NCBI GenBank assembly: GCA_964619775.1 | Contig: CAZUFB010000002.1 | Coordinates: 1-64,000 of the forward strand | From: CAZUFB01 sp964619775 | Lineage (GTDB): Bacteria; Actinomycetota; Coriobacteriia; Coriobacteriales; UMGS124 | DNA: 64,000 nucleotides | Direction: 5' to 3' | In this document: positions 41,794 to 50,579 of the stretch, piece by piece | How positions within the stretch are numbered: the first letter of the stretch is position 1 | Layout: each line of letters opens with the position of its first letter | Notes under the pieces: model-generated | What the model was told of the DNA's origin: nothing | The model's database searches: none | The model's input: the letters and a program-made list of their open reading frames with translations, nothing else | Translations under genes and position numbers: made by a program

Positions 41794-41990
41794 GGGCGTC
41801 TCCCTGAGTCGGTGTGGACGGGTACGGGACGGCCGCGCCGACCCGGCGGCCCCGCACGGACCGCAGTATGGGGACCATCATAGCGCCTGCGCCCCGCACC
41901 CCTGCGAGCGAGAACCGCATGCCCACGCAAACACCCGCGGCGTGCGGGGCAAAGGCGATGGGGCTCTGGGGCCGCAGGCGGGCTGGCGTT

Positions 41991-42215
41991 GGAGGGCGCG
42001 TGTCACGGATTTTGCGAAAATTGGCGAAAAACGCGTTTATTGCGGCTGCGTCAGAGGGTTGTCGGCAACGAGACAAAGGGTTAGGCGCAAGATAAATTTC
42101 CAAAACTAAAGGTTAACTTTCGACCACGCGGTCCGGGACCGTCCGAAGGACCACCTACCCCGTCGCAATAAACGCGTTTCCTGCCAAAAATCCAAAAAAC
42201 CGTGACGCGCCCTCC
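41991..42215. repeat. Long imperfect inverted repeat in a 508-bp divergent gap
   Basis: Left arm 41991-42046 and right arm 42162-42215 are inverted copies of about 55 bp. Both start with GGAGGGCGCGT, have a GGATTTT block and end in AACGCGTTTATTGCG. Between them lie 115 bp with further small hairpins (GGTCCGGGACC near 42130). The sequence is unusually AT-rich for this genome. The gap 41794-42301 contains no gene; the element might hold two opposed promoters or be a miniature transposon-like insertion. Confidence 0.7.
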
Positions 42216-42301
42216 GCGGGACGGTCCATACGCTACAGTGGACGCCACCGCGGTTCCCGCGTCATCCACAGCGCCCGGCCGGACGGGCAAGGAAGGCAAC
42301 C

Positions 42302-42595
42302 ATGAGCAGCTACGGCGACTACCGGGGCGACGCCCCCTTCGTACCCGTCAACGTCCCGCACGACGAGGACTTCGGCGTACTCCAAGAGCTGGTTGACGCC
42401 GTCTTCAGGACCTCTGAGACCGTCGACCGCATCGGCCTTGTCACCCAGGCCGAGATCCACGACGTGAGCGCCGACGTCATGGAGGTCGTGGAGCTCATGC
42501 CGCCGGGAACCTACACCCGCGGCCAGATGGCCGACCAGATGAACTCCATCATCACCGCGCACGGCTGGGGCCTGCGCTACGGGACGGTGGCGTAG
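42302..42595 (+). CDS. Small hypothetical protein, 97 aa
   Basis: This soluble, acidic protein has no membrane segment. ATG 42302 follows AAGGAAGG at a good distance. A helical part (residues 25-65) is followed by MPPGTYTRGQMADQMNSII, which resembles a small regulatory or helix-turn-helix-like segment, but I do not recognise a family. It is alone and divergent from the aminotransferase across the inverted-repeat region; its last 44 bases overlap the convergent DUF3267 gene. Confidence 0.65.
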   Translation: MSSYGDYRGDAPFVPVNVPHDEDFGVLQELVDAVFRTSETVDRIGLVTQAEIHDVSADVMEVVELMPPGTYTRGQMADQMNSIITAHGWGLRYGTVA

Positions 42596-43175
42596 GGCAG
42601 ACCCGCGCCTCCCCGCCGCCCCGTCCGCCTGCGACCGGCCCGTCCGCGCTCGACCACAGGGCGAACCCGCGGTCGGTGTCCTCGCACAGGTCGGCCTCGG
42701 GGTGGCGCAGCACGAGGTATGCAAAGTAGAGGTCGCCCGTGCAGCCCGAGGCATGCAGCGCAAAAAGCGCCCAGGCAAGCAGGGCGTCGCCCGTCGCCAG
42801 GCCCACCGCCAGGTAGGCGAGGTTCAGCAAGACGAACGGGGCGAGCAGCACGGCCGCGAACCTCCCGCGCGCCAACCGGGTGCCGGGGCATCCCACGTAG
42901 AGCATCCCCGCCTGGCAGCCAAAGCGGACTTTGGTGCCGCGCGGCCCGAGCAGCTTGAAGAACGCGGCGTGCACGAGCTCGTGCACCGGCAGGCTCGCCA
43001 GGTAGCCGGCGGCGAGCGCAACCCACCACACCCAGCCCGACGGCGCAAAGCCGCCCGCCAACGCCAACACAAGCGCCCCTGCGACGCCCACGACGAGCAG
43101 CGCGAGCGACGCGAAGACCACCCGGTCCCGGGTCTCCCCGTCCTGCAGGATGTCGACGTCGAGCACGCGGCGCAT
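42552..43175 (-). CDS. DUF3267-like membrane metalloprotease
   Basis: The protein has 207 aa. Four hydrophobic helices lie at about 18-42, 48-63, 105-125 and 130-145. HELVH at 65-69 in VHELVHAAF is the zinc motif HExxH in a membrane setting, as in DUF3267 and related site-2-like proteins. The Cys-containing LLYVGCPGT region and the C-terminal Gly/Ala tail are poorly conserved types. ATG 43175 follows AAAGGAG. The start in the longer upstream frame is not supported. Confidence 0.7.
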   Translation of the reverse strand: MRRVLDVDILQDGETRDRVVFASLALLVVGVAGALVLALAGGFAPSGWVWWVALAAGYLASLPVHELVHAAFFKLLGPRGTKVRFGCQAGMLYVGCPGTRLARGRFAAVLLAPFVLLNLAYLAVGLATGDALLAWALFALHASGCTGDLYFAYLVLRHPEADLCEDTDRGFALWSSADGPVAGGRGGGEARVCPTPPSRSAGPSRAR

Positions 43176-43239
43176 GGCGGCTCCTTTCCAAACACGGCGG
43201 CCCCTTCTTGGAGCGGGACCTTCCGGATGCATGTTATGC

Positions 43240-43364
43240 AAAAGCCGCTCCACACAACCAGCGCGCCCGCCGCCGGTGGCGAAGAGCACACGTGGCCTGC
43301 TGCCTCCCTCAGGGCTCTGCCACAGGTCTGTCGATGTTTTACGACCCGGCGCCGCGGCGGCCTA
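43240..43364 (-). ncRNA. Candidate SRP RNA or SRP-like structured RNA
   Basis: On the minus strand TATTAT (43378-43373) provides a -10. The transcript would fold with outer arms GCCGCCG and CGGCGGC and inner arms GTGGC and GCCAC around GCAGAGCCCTGAGGG and AGGCAGCAGG. The latter resembles the AGCAG-containing asymmetric loop of SRP domain IV. TTTT at 43243-43240 could end it. The usual GGAA tetraloop is replaced by TGAG, so the assignment is uncertain. No protein fits this space. Confidence 0.4.
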
Positions 43365-43448
43365 TCTATGGGATAATACCCTAGACCGAACAGCCTGCGG
43401 CCAGCGCGGCCACCGCAGCCTCGACCCACAAGGCGGATGAGAGCACCC

Positions 43449-45485
43449 ATGCCCAACGACCCCTGCACCACCGGCGCGCCCGCGCGCCCCGCATTCCCCA
43501 AGCGCGCCGTCGTGACCGGCGGCATGCCCTACGGCAACAAGAACCTGCACTTCGGCCACATCAGCGGCGTCTTCGTGCCGGCCGACTTCTACGCGCGCTT
43601 CCTGCGCGACCGCATCGGCGCCCGCAACGTGCTCTTCGTGAGCGGCACCGACTGCTACGGCTCCCCCATCATGGAAGGCTTCCGCAAAAAGGTCGAAGAC
43701 GAGGGCTACACCGGCACCATCGAGGACTACGTGGCCGCCAACCACGAGCTGCAGCGCCAGGCCCTCGACGCCTACGGCATCTCGCTCGACCTGTTCGCAG
43801 GCAGCGCGCTGGAACCCGCCGCGCCCTTCCACGCCCGGCTCACCGCCGACATCATCGAGCGCCTGCACGAACGCGGGGCACTCGGCCTGCGCTCCACCAA
43901 GCAGTTCTACGACCCGGAGGCCCGGCAGTTCCTCAACGGGCGCCAGGTGCACGGCTTCTGCCCGGTGCGCGGCTGCAAGAGCGAGAAGGCCTACGCCGAC
44001 GAGTGCGACCTGGGCCATCAGTTCGAGCCCGAGGAGCTCATCAAGCCGGTCTCGCAGCTCACCGGCTGCACGCCCGAGCTGCGGCCGGTGGACAACTGGT
44101 ACTTCGACCTGCCCGCCGAGCACGACTTCATCGCGGGCGAGGTCATCCGCCAGCAGGCCGACCCGCGCGTGCGTTCGGTGGTGACCTCGACGGTCGCGGA
44201 GTGGCTGCTGCCGCCGGTCATCTACGTCCAGAACACCTTCCGCGAGGCGTACGACGCGGTGGCCGACAAGCTGCCCTCCCACAAGTTGAACACCGAGGAG
44301 GGAAAGTCGTCGTTCGACCTGACGTTTGCCGACTGGCGAGACCGCGACGCGGCGCGCGACCTGCTCTCCGCGGCGGGCGTGCGCTTCCGCACCGGCAAGA
44401 CGCTGCTGCCCTTCCGCATCACGGGCAACATCGACTGGGGCGTGCCCGCGCCCGAGATCGACGGGGTGGCGGGGCTCACCACCTGGTGCTGGCCCGAGTC
44501 GCTGTGGGCGCCCATCTCGTTCACGCAGGCCGTGCTAGCCGGCGACGCCGCACAGGTCGAGGCCGGCGGCCCGCAGCGCTACGCGACCGACGACTGGCGC
44601 GCGTGGTGGTGCGACCCCGAGGCCGCGCAGTTCCAGTTCATCGGGCAGGACAACATCTACTTCTACTGCGTGGCGCAACCCGCGCTGTGGGACGCGCTGG
44701 ACTGGGGGCTCGACCAGAGCGTCCCGGTGGCCAACTACCACATCCTGTTCATGGGAAAGAAGGCGTCGAGCTCGGGCAACGTCAAACCGCCGATGGCCAC
44801 CGACCTGCTCGAGCACTACACCCCCGAGCAGCTGCGCGCCCACTGGCTCGCCCTCGGCCTGGCCGACAAGCCGGTGAGCTTTTCGCCCAAGCCCTGGGAG
44901 TCCGAGGAAAAGCGGGACGACCCGCGCGCGGCCGACCCCGCGCTCAAGGAGTCGGCGCTGCTCACGAACGTCTTCAACCGCCTGGCGCGCTCGTGCTTCT
45001 ACGGCGCCGCGCAGGCGTGCGGCGGCATGCTGCCCGCCGGGGCGTGCGACCCGCAGGTGGCTCGGGCATGCGAACAGGCTCTGCTTGCCTACGAGCGCAA
45101 AATGTACGTGCTCGACTTCCCCGGGGCGCTGCGCGTGGCCGAAGACCTCATCCGCGACGCCAACAAGCGGTGGAGCGACGCGAGCAAGGCCGCCAAGAAC
45201 GCCAACGGCGGCGCAGGCGACGACGAGGCCCTGTGCGCCGCGCTGCGCGACGCGTTCGCAGCCCTGCGCTGCGCGGCCCTGCTCATGCACCCGGCGGTGC
45301 CGACGGGCTGCGAGACGATCTGCAGCTACTTCGGGTTCGACCCCGCGCTGTTCTTCAGCTGGGACACCGCTTTCATGGGCCTCGACGAGCTGACGCGCGC
45401 CGCCGGGGAGGAACCGGGCCGCCACGCCGTGAAGGAGCTGCCCCCGCGCACGGACTTCTTCAGCAGGCACCCGAGCCAGTACTAG
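43449..45485 (+). CDS. metG: Methionyl-tRNA synthetase
   Basis: The protein has 678 aa. It charges initiator and elongator tRNA-Met. HFGHISG near residue 35 is the HIGH motif, and SGTDCYGSP and the Cys-containing connective peptide (FCPVRGCKSEKAYADEC) follow. The KMSKS site reads KKASSSGN (FMGKKASSS), a divergent but interpretable version. ATG 43449 is chosen; ATG 43437 has its ribosome site too close. No tRNA-binding C-terminal domain of the Arc1p/EMAPII type is present. Confidence 0.9.
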   Translation: MPNDPCTTGAPARPAFPKRAVVTGGMPYGNKNLHFGHISGVFVPADFYARFLRDRIGARNVLFVSGTDCYGSPIMEGFRKKVEDEGYTGTIEDYVAANHELQRQALDAYGISLDLFAGSALEPAAPFHARLTADIIERLHERGALGLRSTKQFYDPEARQFLNGRQVHGFCPVRGCKSEKAYADECDLGHQFEPEELIKPVSQLTGCTPELRPVDNWYFDLPAEHDFIAGEVIRQQADPRVRSVVTSTVAEWLLPPVIYVQNTFREAYDAVADKLPSHKLNTEEGKSSFDLTFADWRDRDAARDLLSAAGVRFRTGKTLLPFRITGNIDWGVPAPEIDGVAGLTTWCWPESLWAPISFTQAVLAGDAAQVEAGGPQRYATDDWRAWWCDPEAAQFQFIGQDNIYFYCVAQPALWDALDWGLDQSVPVANYHILFMGKKASSSGNVKPPMATDLLEHYTPEQLRAHWLALGLADKPVSFSPKPWESEEKRDDPRAADPALKESALLTNVFNRLARSCFYGAAQACGGMLPAGACDPQVARACEQALLAYERKMYVLDFPGALRVAEDLIRDANKRWSDASKAAKNANGGAGDDEALCAALRDAFAALRCAALLMHPAVPTGCETICSYFGFDPALFFSWDTAFMGLDELTRAAGEEPGRHAVKELPPRTDFFSRHPSQY

Positions 45486-45558
45486 AACCAGACGCGACGG
45501 CGCGCCCCGCGTCGATGCCTTTCGGCAAGCGCGCCCGACGAAACGTGGGAGGTTGGAA

Positions 45559-46668
45559 ATGGGACGGTTTTTTGGATGGGTATGGCCGGTCGTGTACCTG
45601 CTCACCGTGGCGTTGATGGTCGCGTGCAGCTGCTACCTGCTGCTCGTCGAGCCCACGGTCGACTACAGCGTCTTGGGATATCGCAACGGCGTCCCGATCT
45701 ACGGGTGGAGCTACGAGTCCGACCCGTTGCGCGACCTTGCCGGGTCGTTTATGTTCCCGCCCCTGAGCTGGGTCGTTCCCGTCGTGTGGTTCGTCGCGAT
45801 GCTGTGGTTCATATTCCAGGCGGGCATCCTGCATCCCGACCGGCTCGAAGACGAGCGCTGGACCGCGCACATGCTGTCGGTGGGCTTTGTCGGGCGCCTC
45901 GTGCTCATGCCGCTCAACGTGCTGCTGACGCTTTCGTTCCTGGGATCTGTCGCCACGTTCCTCGTTTTGCCCGGACCGGCGAACAACCTGGGGCTGCTCA
46001 ACTTCGGCCTGTGGATCGGGCTGCTCAACATCATGACGGTGCTACCCTTTACGGTGTACCAGCTGTGCGGCGCCACCCGCCTGGCAAACCGCAACCTGAT
46101 GGGCACGACCGCGCTTGTGTGGCACGCTGTGCTGTCGTTTTTGCCCACGGCCGGCTTCGTCTCGATGTGCGCCCTGTTTGCGAACGGCCGCTCCGCGCTG
46201 TGGGCCGAGCACGACCGGCGCGTGGCCCGCGAGGCCGTCGCCGCCACGCTGGGCACCCCGGAGGGCGGTGCCACCGCGGAGGACGGGACCGAAGAGACCG
46301 AAGAGGTCAAAGAGGCCGATGAGACCGAAGAGGCCGACGGCGGGCGGACGACCGTAAAGGCCGAACCGGCCGCCGCCGAGGAGACGCCCGCACGGGCCGG
46401 CGAGCCCACGGTCGCGCTGGCCGTGGTTGCGGCGGCGACCCCCGGCGAGGGCAGCGGTGCCGCCGCGGACGAGAAAGCCGCCTGCCCGGGCACCGAAAGC
46501 GCCTCCGAACGGAAGACGGCCGAGGTCGACACGAAGGCCGAGGAGCCCACGCCATCCGCAAGCGCCCCTGCCGACGGCGAGACCTCCGCATCCGACGCGC
46601 CTGCCGCACCCGCAAGCTCCGACGCCGACCCGACCGACCCACCGGCCGCGGGCAAACCGGAGGTTTAG
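45559..46668 (+). CDS. Membrane protein with long acidic/alanine tail
   Basis: The protein has 369 aa. Four hydrophobic segments lie at about 8-32, 70-92, 112-135 and 145-165, with one more near 188-210. The last 150 residues are a low-complexity tail of Glu, Ala, Thr, Pro and Ser without folded motifs. ATG 45559 lies six bases behind GGGAGG. It follows metG by 73 bp. The tail ends in a Pro-rich stretch near the stop. No family was recognised. Confidence 0.7.
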   Translation: MGRFFGWVWPVVYLLTVALMVACSCYLLLVEPTVDYSVLGYRNGVPIYGWSYESDPLRDLAGSFMFPPLSWVVPVVWFVAMLWFIFQAGILHPDRLEDERWTAHMLSVGFVGRLVLMPLNVLLTLSFLGSVATFLVLPGPANNLGLLNFGLWIGLLNIMTVLPFTVYQLCGATRLANRNLMGTTALVWHAVLSFLPTAGFVSMCALFANGRSALWAEHDRRVAREAVAATLGTPEGGATAEDGTEETEEVKEADETEEADGGRTTVKAEPAAAEETPARAGEPTVALAVVAAATPGEGSGAAADEKAACPGTESASERKTAEVDTKAEEPTPSASAPADGETSASDAPAAPASSDADPTDPPAAGKPEV

Positions 46669-46781
46669 AGCAGACCGCAGAATTGCCGAGCGGGACACGC
46701 GAAGGCGATGCGCACAGGGATACGTAAGTCCAAAGCGCATCGCCCTCGCGCGCCGTCGCGCGGCAATTTCCGCAACCCGCC
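46669..46781. repeat. Intergenic palindromic repeat, copy A
   Basis: This is the best-preserved copy. GGCGATGCGC (46704-46713) pairs perfectly with GCGCATCGCC (46735-46744). Outside it GACCGCAGAATTGCCG and CGGCAATTTCCGCAACC pair imperfectly. It fills the gap between a plus-strand stop at 46668 and a minus-strand stop at 46782, so it can end transcripts from both sides. Confidence 0.75.
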
Positions 46782-48863
46782 TTAGGCCCGATAAGGACGG
46801 GCGCTTTTAAGCGAGAAGGCGACCGTGCTGCCGTTGTGGAGCAGCGACGAGAACTGCGGGGTGATGACGCCCCCGATACCCAGCGCAAGCAGAATCGAGT
46901 TGAAGCCCATCACCTGGCCGAACTGCCGGTCCATACGCCGCATGAGCTCCTGGCTCAGACGGCGCAGACGCACAAGCGACATCAGGTCGCCCTCGGCAAG
47001 GGTGATGTCGGCCACCTCGCGCGCAATGGCGGTGCCCGAGCCCATCGCCACGCCCACGTCGGCCAGCGACAGCGCCGGAGAGTCGTTCACGCCGTCGCCC
47101 ACCATCATCACATGGCGGCCTTCGGCGCGCAGCCGCTCGATGTAGGCGTGCTTCTCCTCGGGCAGCATGTTGGCCCGGTATTCGGTGATGCCCGCCTGCT
47201 CGGCGATGGGGGCGGCGGCCTTGGCGGAGTCGCCCGTGAGCATCACCACGTGCTCGAAACCCAGGGCCCTAAGCTCGGCGACCGCCTCGCGCACACCGGG
47301 CTTGAGCGGGTCGGCGATACCCACCACGCCCACAAGCCGCCCGTCGACGGCCAGGTAGAGCGGCGAGAGGTCGGCGAACTCGCGCTCGATGACCTCCTGG
47401 TCGTCAGGCGAGACGACGACCCCCTCGTCCTCGATGACGAAGTGCGCGCTGCCGATGACGCAGCGCTTGCCCTCGAGCGACGAGACGATGCCGTGGGCCA
47501 CGACGTACTCCACCTCGGCGTGGCGCTCGCGGTGCTTGAGGTTGCGCTCGGCCGCCGCGCGCACGACGGCGCGCGCCACCGGGTGAGGGAAATGCTCTTC
47601 GAGGCACGCGGCAAAGCGCAGTATCTGGGTGCGGTTCCAACCGTCGAACGCGACGATCTTGGTAACCGCAGGCGTTGCGTTGGTGAGCGTCCCGGTCTTG
47701 TCGAACACGATGGTGTCGGCGTTGGCCACGGCCTCGAAATGCTTGGAACCCTTGACGACGAAGCCCTCTTTGACGCTTTGGCTCATCGCCGACAGCACCG
47801 CGATGGACCCCGTGAGCTTGAGCGCGCACGAATAGTCGACCATAAGGGCGGCCGAGGTCTTCACCAGGCTGCGCGTGGCGAACGCGACGATGCCGGCGAG
47901 CAGGAAGTTCCACGGGACGATGCGGTTGGCAAGCGCCTCGCGACGCGTCTGCACCCCGGCTTTGAGCGATTCGGACTGCTCCACGAGCGACACAATCGAG
48001 CGCAGCTTGGTCTCGCCCGCCGCCGCGCGCACGCGCACGACGATCTCGCCGTCCTCCACCACCGTGCCCGCAAAGACGTCGTCGCCCGCGACGCGCTCCA
48101 CCGCCAGGGGCTCGCCGGTAAGGGCCGCCTGGTTCACCATCGCCACGCCGCGCTCGACGGTGCCGTCGACGCACACCGCCATGCCCGTGCGCACCGCGAT
48201 GAGGTCGCCGGGGACGAGCTCAGACGAGGACACCGCGACCTCCTGGCCGTCCCTGAGCAGCTGGGCGGTCTCGGGCACGGCAAGCAGCGAGCTGATGAGG
48301 TCGTTCTCGGAACGGGCGCGCGTGTACTCTTCAAGCGCCTCGCCCACGTCGAGCAGAAACATCGTCTCGCCGGCCGTCTTGGGGTCGCGCTTGACGAACG
48401 AGACGCCGATGGCCGCGGCGTCAAGCACCGGCACGTCAAGCCGGCCCCCGAGCAGCGAGCGCAGACCGGCGGCCAGATAGCGCCGGTAGCGCCATGCGGT
48501 CACGACGGCCCGCACCGGCGCAGGCAAGAACCAGCGCCGCATGTAGTGCGACCCCACAAGCCACGCGAGGTCCATGAGCAGCCCGTGGGTGCGCGGGGCC
48601 AGCGCGATCGCCGCGTCGCCGCGGGCGGCCTCGACGGCCTGCGCGTCGACGCCCGCCAGGCAGTCGAGCACCCGCGCCCGGCCCCGCTCGCCCCCGCCGT
48701 AGCGGACGGCAAGCGAGCCGATGCGCGGGTACACGGTAAGCTCCTCGACCACCGGGCACGTGCGGACGACCCGCTCGAGCGCATCCACGTCGGCATCGGG
48801 CACCGGGCCGCGCAGCGTCACGCGCAGACGGCCCGGCACCTCGCTGACAACGGTATAGTCCAT
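46782..48863 (-). CDS. Heavy-metal-translocating P-type ATPase
   Basis: The protein has 693 aa. The phosphorylation motif DKTGTLT is at 388-394, TGEP at 249-252, and the hinge is MVGDGVNDSPAL. The usual metal-binding CPx of the sixth helix is replaced by SCA (residues 345-347, DYSCALKL), so the metal is not the Cu/Zn typical of CPx and cannot be assigned. The N-terminal 75 residues look like a degenerate HMA domain without CxxC. ATG 48863 is 13 bp behind the DUF6110 stop, so both are co-expressed. Confidence 0.88.
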   Translation of the reverse strand: MDYTVVSEVPGRLRVTLRGPVPDADVDALERVVRTCPVVEELTVYPRIGSLAVRYGGGERGRARVLDCLAGVDAQAVEAARGDAAIALAPRTHGLLMDLAWLVGSHYMRRWFLPAPVRAVVTAWRYRRYLAAGLRSLLGGRLDVPVLDAAAIGVSFVKRDPKTAGETMFLLDVGEALEEYTRARSENDLISSLLAVPETAQLLRDGQEVAVSSSELVPGDLIAVRTGMAVCVDGTVERGVAMVNQAALTGEPLAVERVAGDDVFAGTVVEDGEIVVRVRAAAGETKLRSIVSLVEQSESLKAGVQTRREALANRIVPWNFLLAGIVAFATRSLVKTSAALMVDYSCALKLTGSIAVLSAMSQSVKEGFVVKGSKHFEAVANADTIVFDKTGTLTNATPAVTKIVAFDGWNRTQILRFAACLEEHFPHPVARAVVRAAAERNLKHRERHAEVEYVVAHGIVSSLEGKRCVIGSAHFVIEDEGVVVSPDDQEVIEREFADLSPLYLAVDGRLVGVVGIADPLKPGVREAVAELRALGFEHVVMLTGDSAKAAAPIAEQAGITEYRANMLPEEKHAYIERLRAEGRHVMMVGDGVNDSPALSLADVGVAMGSGTAIAREVADITLAEGDLMSLVRLRRLSQELMRRMDRQFGQVMGFNSILLALGIGGVITPQFSSLLHNGSTVAFSLKSARPYRA

Positions 48864-48876
48864 GCTACCCCGGCTT

Positions 48877-49137
48877 CTACGCAGTGGCCGCGGCACCGGC
48901 CTCGGGGGCCTCGGCCGCCTTGGTGCCCGAGAGGTAGGTCGCCTCGGCCACGATGTCGTCGACCTCGGCCTTGGCCTGCTCCACGATGTCCCGGTACACG
49001 GCCTTTGCACGCATGCCCTGTGCAACGATGCGCACATAGCCCCGCTTCGCCGTCTTGCTCGTCAGGGCCTTGATGCCCAGCGTGCCCGCCACGAACCCGG
49101 CACCGATCAGCAACCCGTTGCGCGTCCTGTCCTTCAT
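48877..49137 (-). CDS. DUF6110-like small membrane protein
   Basis: The protein has 86 aa with a short basic N-terminus, one helix (GLLIGAGFVAGTLGIKAL) and a helical, Ala/Glu-rich tail. Small proteins of this kind commonly precede metal P-type ATPases, and here it is in the same operon, 13 bp upstream. ATG 49137 has AAGGAG six bases before it. The contribution to transport is unknown. Confidence 0.75.
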   Translation of the reverse strand: MKDRTRNGLLIGAGFVAGTLGIKALTSKTAKRGYVRIVAQGMRAKAVYRDIVEQAKAEVDDIVAEATYLSGTKAAEAPEAGAAATA

Positions 49138-49236
49138 GGTCTTCTCCTTCTCAACGTATGACGAAACCCATATGGCGTGCGGCACATCCCGAAGGAACCC
49201 GTCAAACCGGCGGAAGACCCGCCGGCGCCCCCAAAG

Positions 49237-49265
49237 AATATAAAACTGGTCGATTCGTATGTCAA
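49237..49265 (-). promoter_or_regulatory. Near-consensus promoter of the metal ATPase operon
   Basis: TTGACA (49265-49260) and TATATT (49242-49237) are exactly 17 bp apart. The start would be near 49230, with a leader of about 93 nt that contains a 7-bp hairpin, CCGGCGG / CCGCCGG (49207-49225). A metal sensor could act on this site. Confidence 0.8.
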
Positions 49266-49298
49266 AGCAAAGAAACCCCGGCATCAAAAGCGTGAAAC

Positions 49299-50075
49299 CT
49301 ACCTGAAACGGCGCGAAACCGAGCAGTGCAGGGTCTGCCGTCCCGCAGCGCCGACGGCCTCGAAGTCGGCCGAGTCGGCGAAGTCCACCGGGCCCACCAC
49401 GGCGTCCCATCGTTTGAGCACGAACCACGCGACCTCGGGGTCGTAGGCGGACCCCATGCCGGCAAAGACCTCCTGCACGCACTCGCGCGGCGTGAGCGAG
49501 CGTTTGGCGAGCCGCTTGCCGAGCATCGCGTCGATGGAGTCGCACACGGCGATGACGCGCGCGCCGAAGGGAATCTCCTCACCCGCCAAACCGTCGGGGT
49601 AGCCGCGTCCGTCCCAGCGCTCGTGGTGGTGACGGATCATCGAGGCCACGGGCGCCAGGCCCGGCACGCTGCCCACGATCTCGGCCCCGATGAGCGCATG
49701 GCCGCGCAGCACCCCATGTTCTTCGGGCGTGAGCCGCGAACCTTTGAGCAGCACCGCGTCGGGGATGCCGATCTTGCCGATGTCGTGCAGGTGGGCGGCC
49801 ATGTGGACGGCGTTGAGCTGTGCGGCCGGCAGCTCCATGAGCAGGCAGGTGCGCTCGACCATGTCGGCCACGCGCAACGAATGCTCGGCGGTGTGCGGGT
49901 CGCGCGCCTCGAGCGCCGAGACGATGGCCTGGATGAGGTCGTGGTAGGCCGGAAACGACGCCTCCGCTTCGCCAAAGGCGCGGGCCGAGCCTCCTGCGGG
50001 GGACACCCGACTGCCTCCGTCCACCCCCTCCCACCGCCGCGCCGCACGCGCCGAGCCGCGCCGCACGTTGACCAT
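49299..50075 (-). CDS. HD-GYP domain protein (possible cyclic-di-GMP phosphodiesterase)
   Basis: The protein has 258 aa. The HD core is HTAEHSLRVA, then HLHDIGKIGIPD, and HHHERWDGRGYPDG supplies the GYP motif. The domain usually hydrolyses cyclic-di-GMP. No sensory domain is attached; the first 40 residues are a basic and Ala/Gly stretch. ATG 50075 follows GGAGG. It lies between the metal promoter and the S9 peptidase and is divergent from the latter. Confidence 0.87.
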   Translation of the reverse strand: MVNVRRGSARAARRWEGVDGGSRVSPAGGSARAFGEAEASFPAYHDLIQAIVSALEARDPHTAEHSLRVADMVERTCLLMELPAAQLNAVHMAAHLHDIGKIGIPDAVLLKGSRLTPEEHGVLRGHALIGAEIVGSVPGLAPVASMIRHHHERWDGRGYPDGLAGEEIPFGARVIAVCDSIDAMLGKRLAKRSLTPRECVQEVFAGMGSAYDPEVAWFVLKRWDAVVGPVDFADSADFEAVGAAGRQTLHCSVSRRFR

Positions 50076-50579
50076 CGCACCGCCTCCGTCCTCCTCGCCT
50101 TGCGCCTGCAGGCACGCGGGCTGACGCGCACGGCGGGTCCCTCCCCGCCCCGCCGCACCGGACCCGCCGTGTTAGATCGGGCCCTGTTCGCAGACACCGC
50201 CCCGCTCTCTCATGCTGTTAGATTAAACTTACTTATGGGGAATGCAAGGGGTCCTCCGCGACGCGACCGAACCTCCAAGAAACGCAAACTTGCCTGCGGG
50301 TCCCGCGCGCCGGCCGAACCGCCGCTTCCGCCGCGAGCGGCGTCCCCCAGAGGGATAGCTGCGGCTTGCGGCGTGCCGCGGCGCCGGCGCGTTCGCAAGG
50401 GCGCCGACGCCCTCGCCTTGCTTGACACGGGCTACAATGGCGGGACGGAAGCTCCGGGGACGGGGCACCTGGGGCACCCGTCCCCGCAAGTCCGCCAAGG
50501 AGGCGCGTCGGCGCCGCCCGCATCGCCGTATACCGACTACCGACCGTCGCAGCCGGGACGGCCGCGAGAGGAGCACCTC
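50076..50579. other. 504-bp divergent intergenic region with a stem-loop
   Basis: This stretch separates the HD-GYP and peptidase starts. CGGGGACGGG (50455-50464) and CCCGTCCCCG (50477-50486) form a perfect 10-bp stem ahead of the peptidase ATG, and TACAAT at about 50433-50438 could be its -10. Around 50215-50235 the sequence is AT-rich (TAGATTAAACTTACTTATG). No gene is supported here. Confidence 0.55.

Noticed and set aside
43380..43448. T-box riboswitch before metG
   Set aside because: The leader is only about 65 bp and no T-box motif or terminator pair is present.
49326..50579. Upstream extension of the S9 peptidase frame, 418 codons
   Set aside because: It is antisense to the HD-GYP gene, has no motif, and the ATG at 50580 has a good ribosome site.
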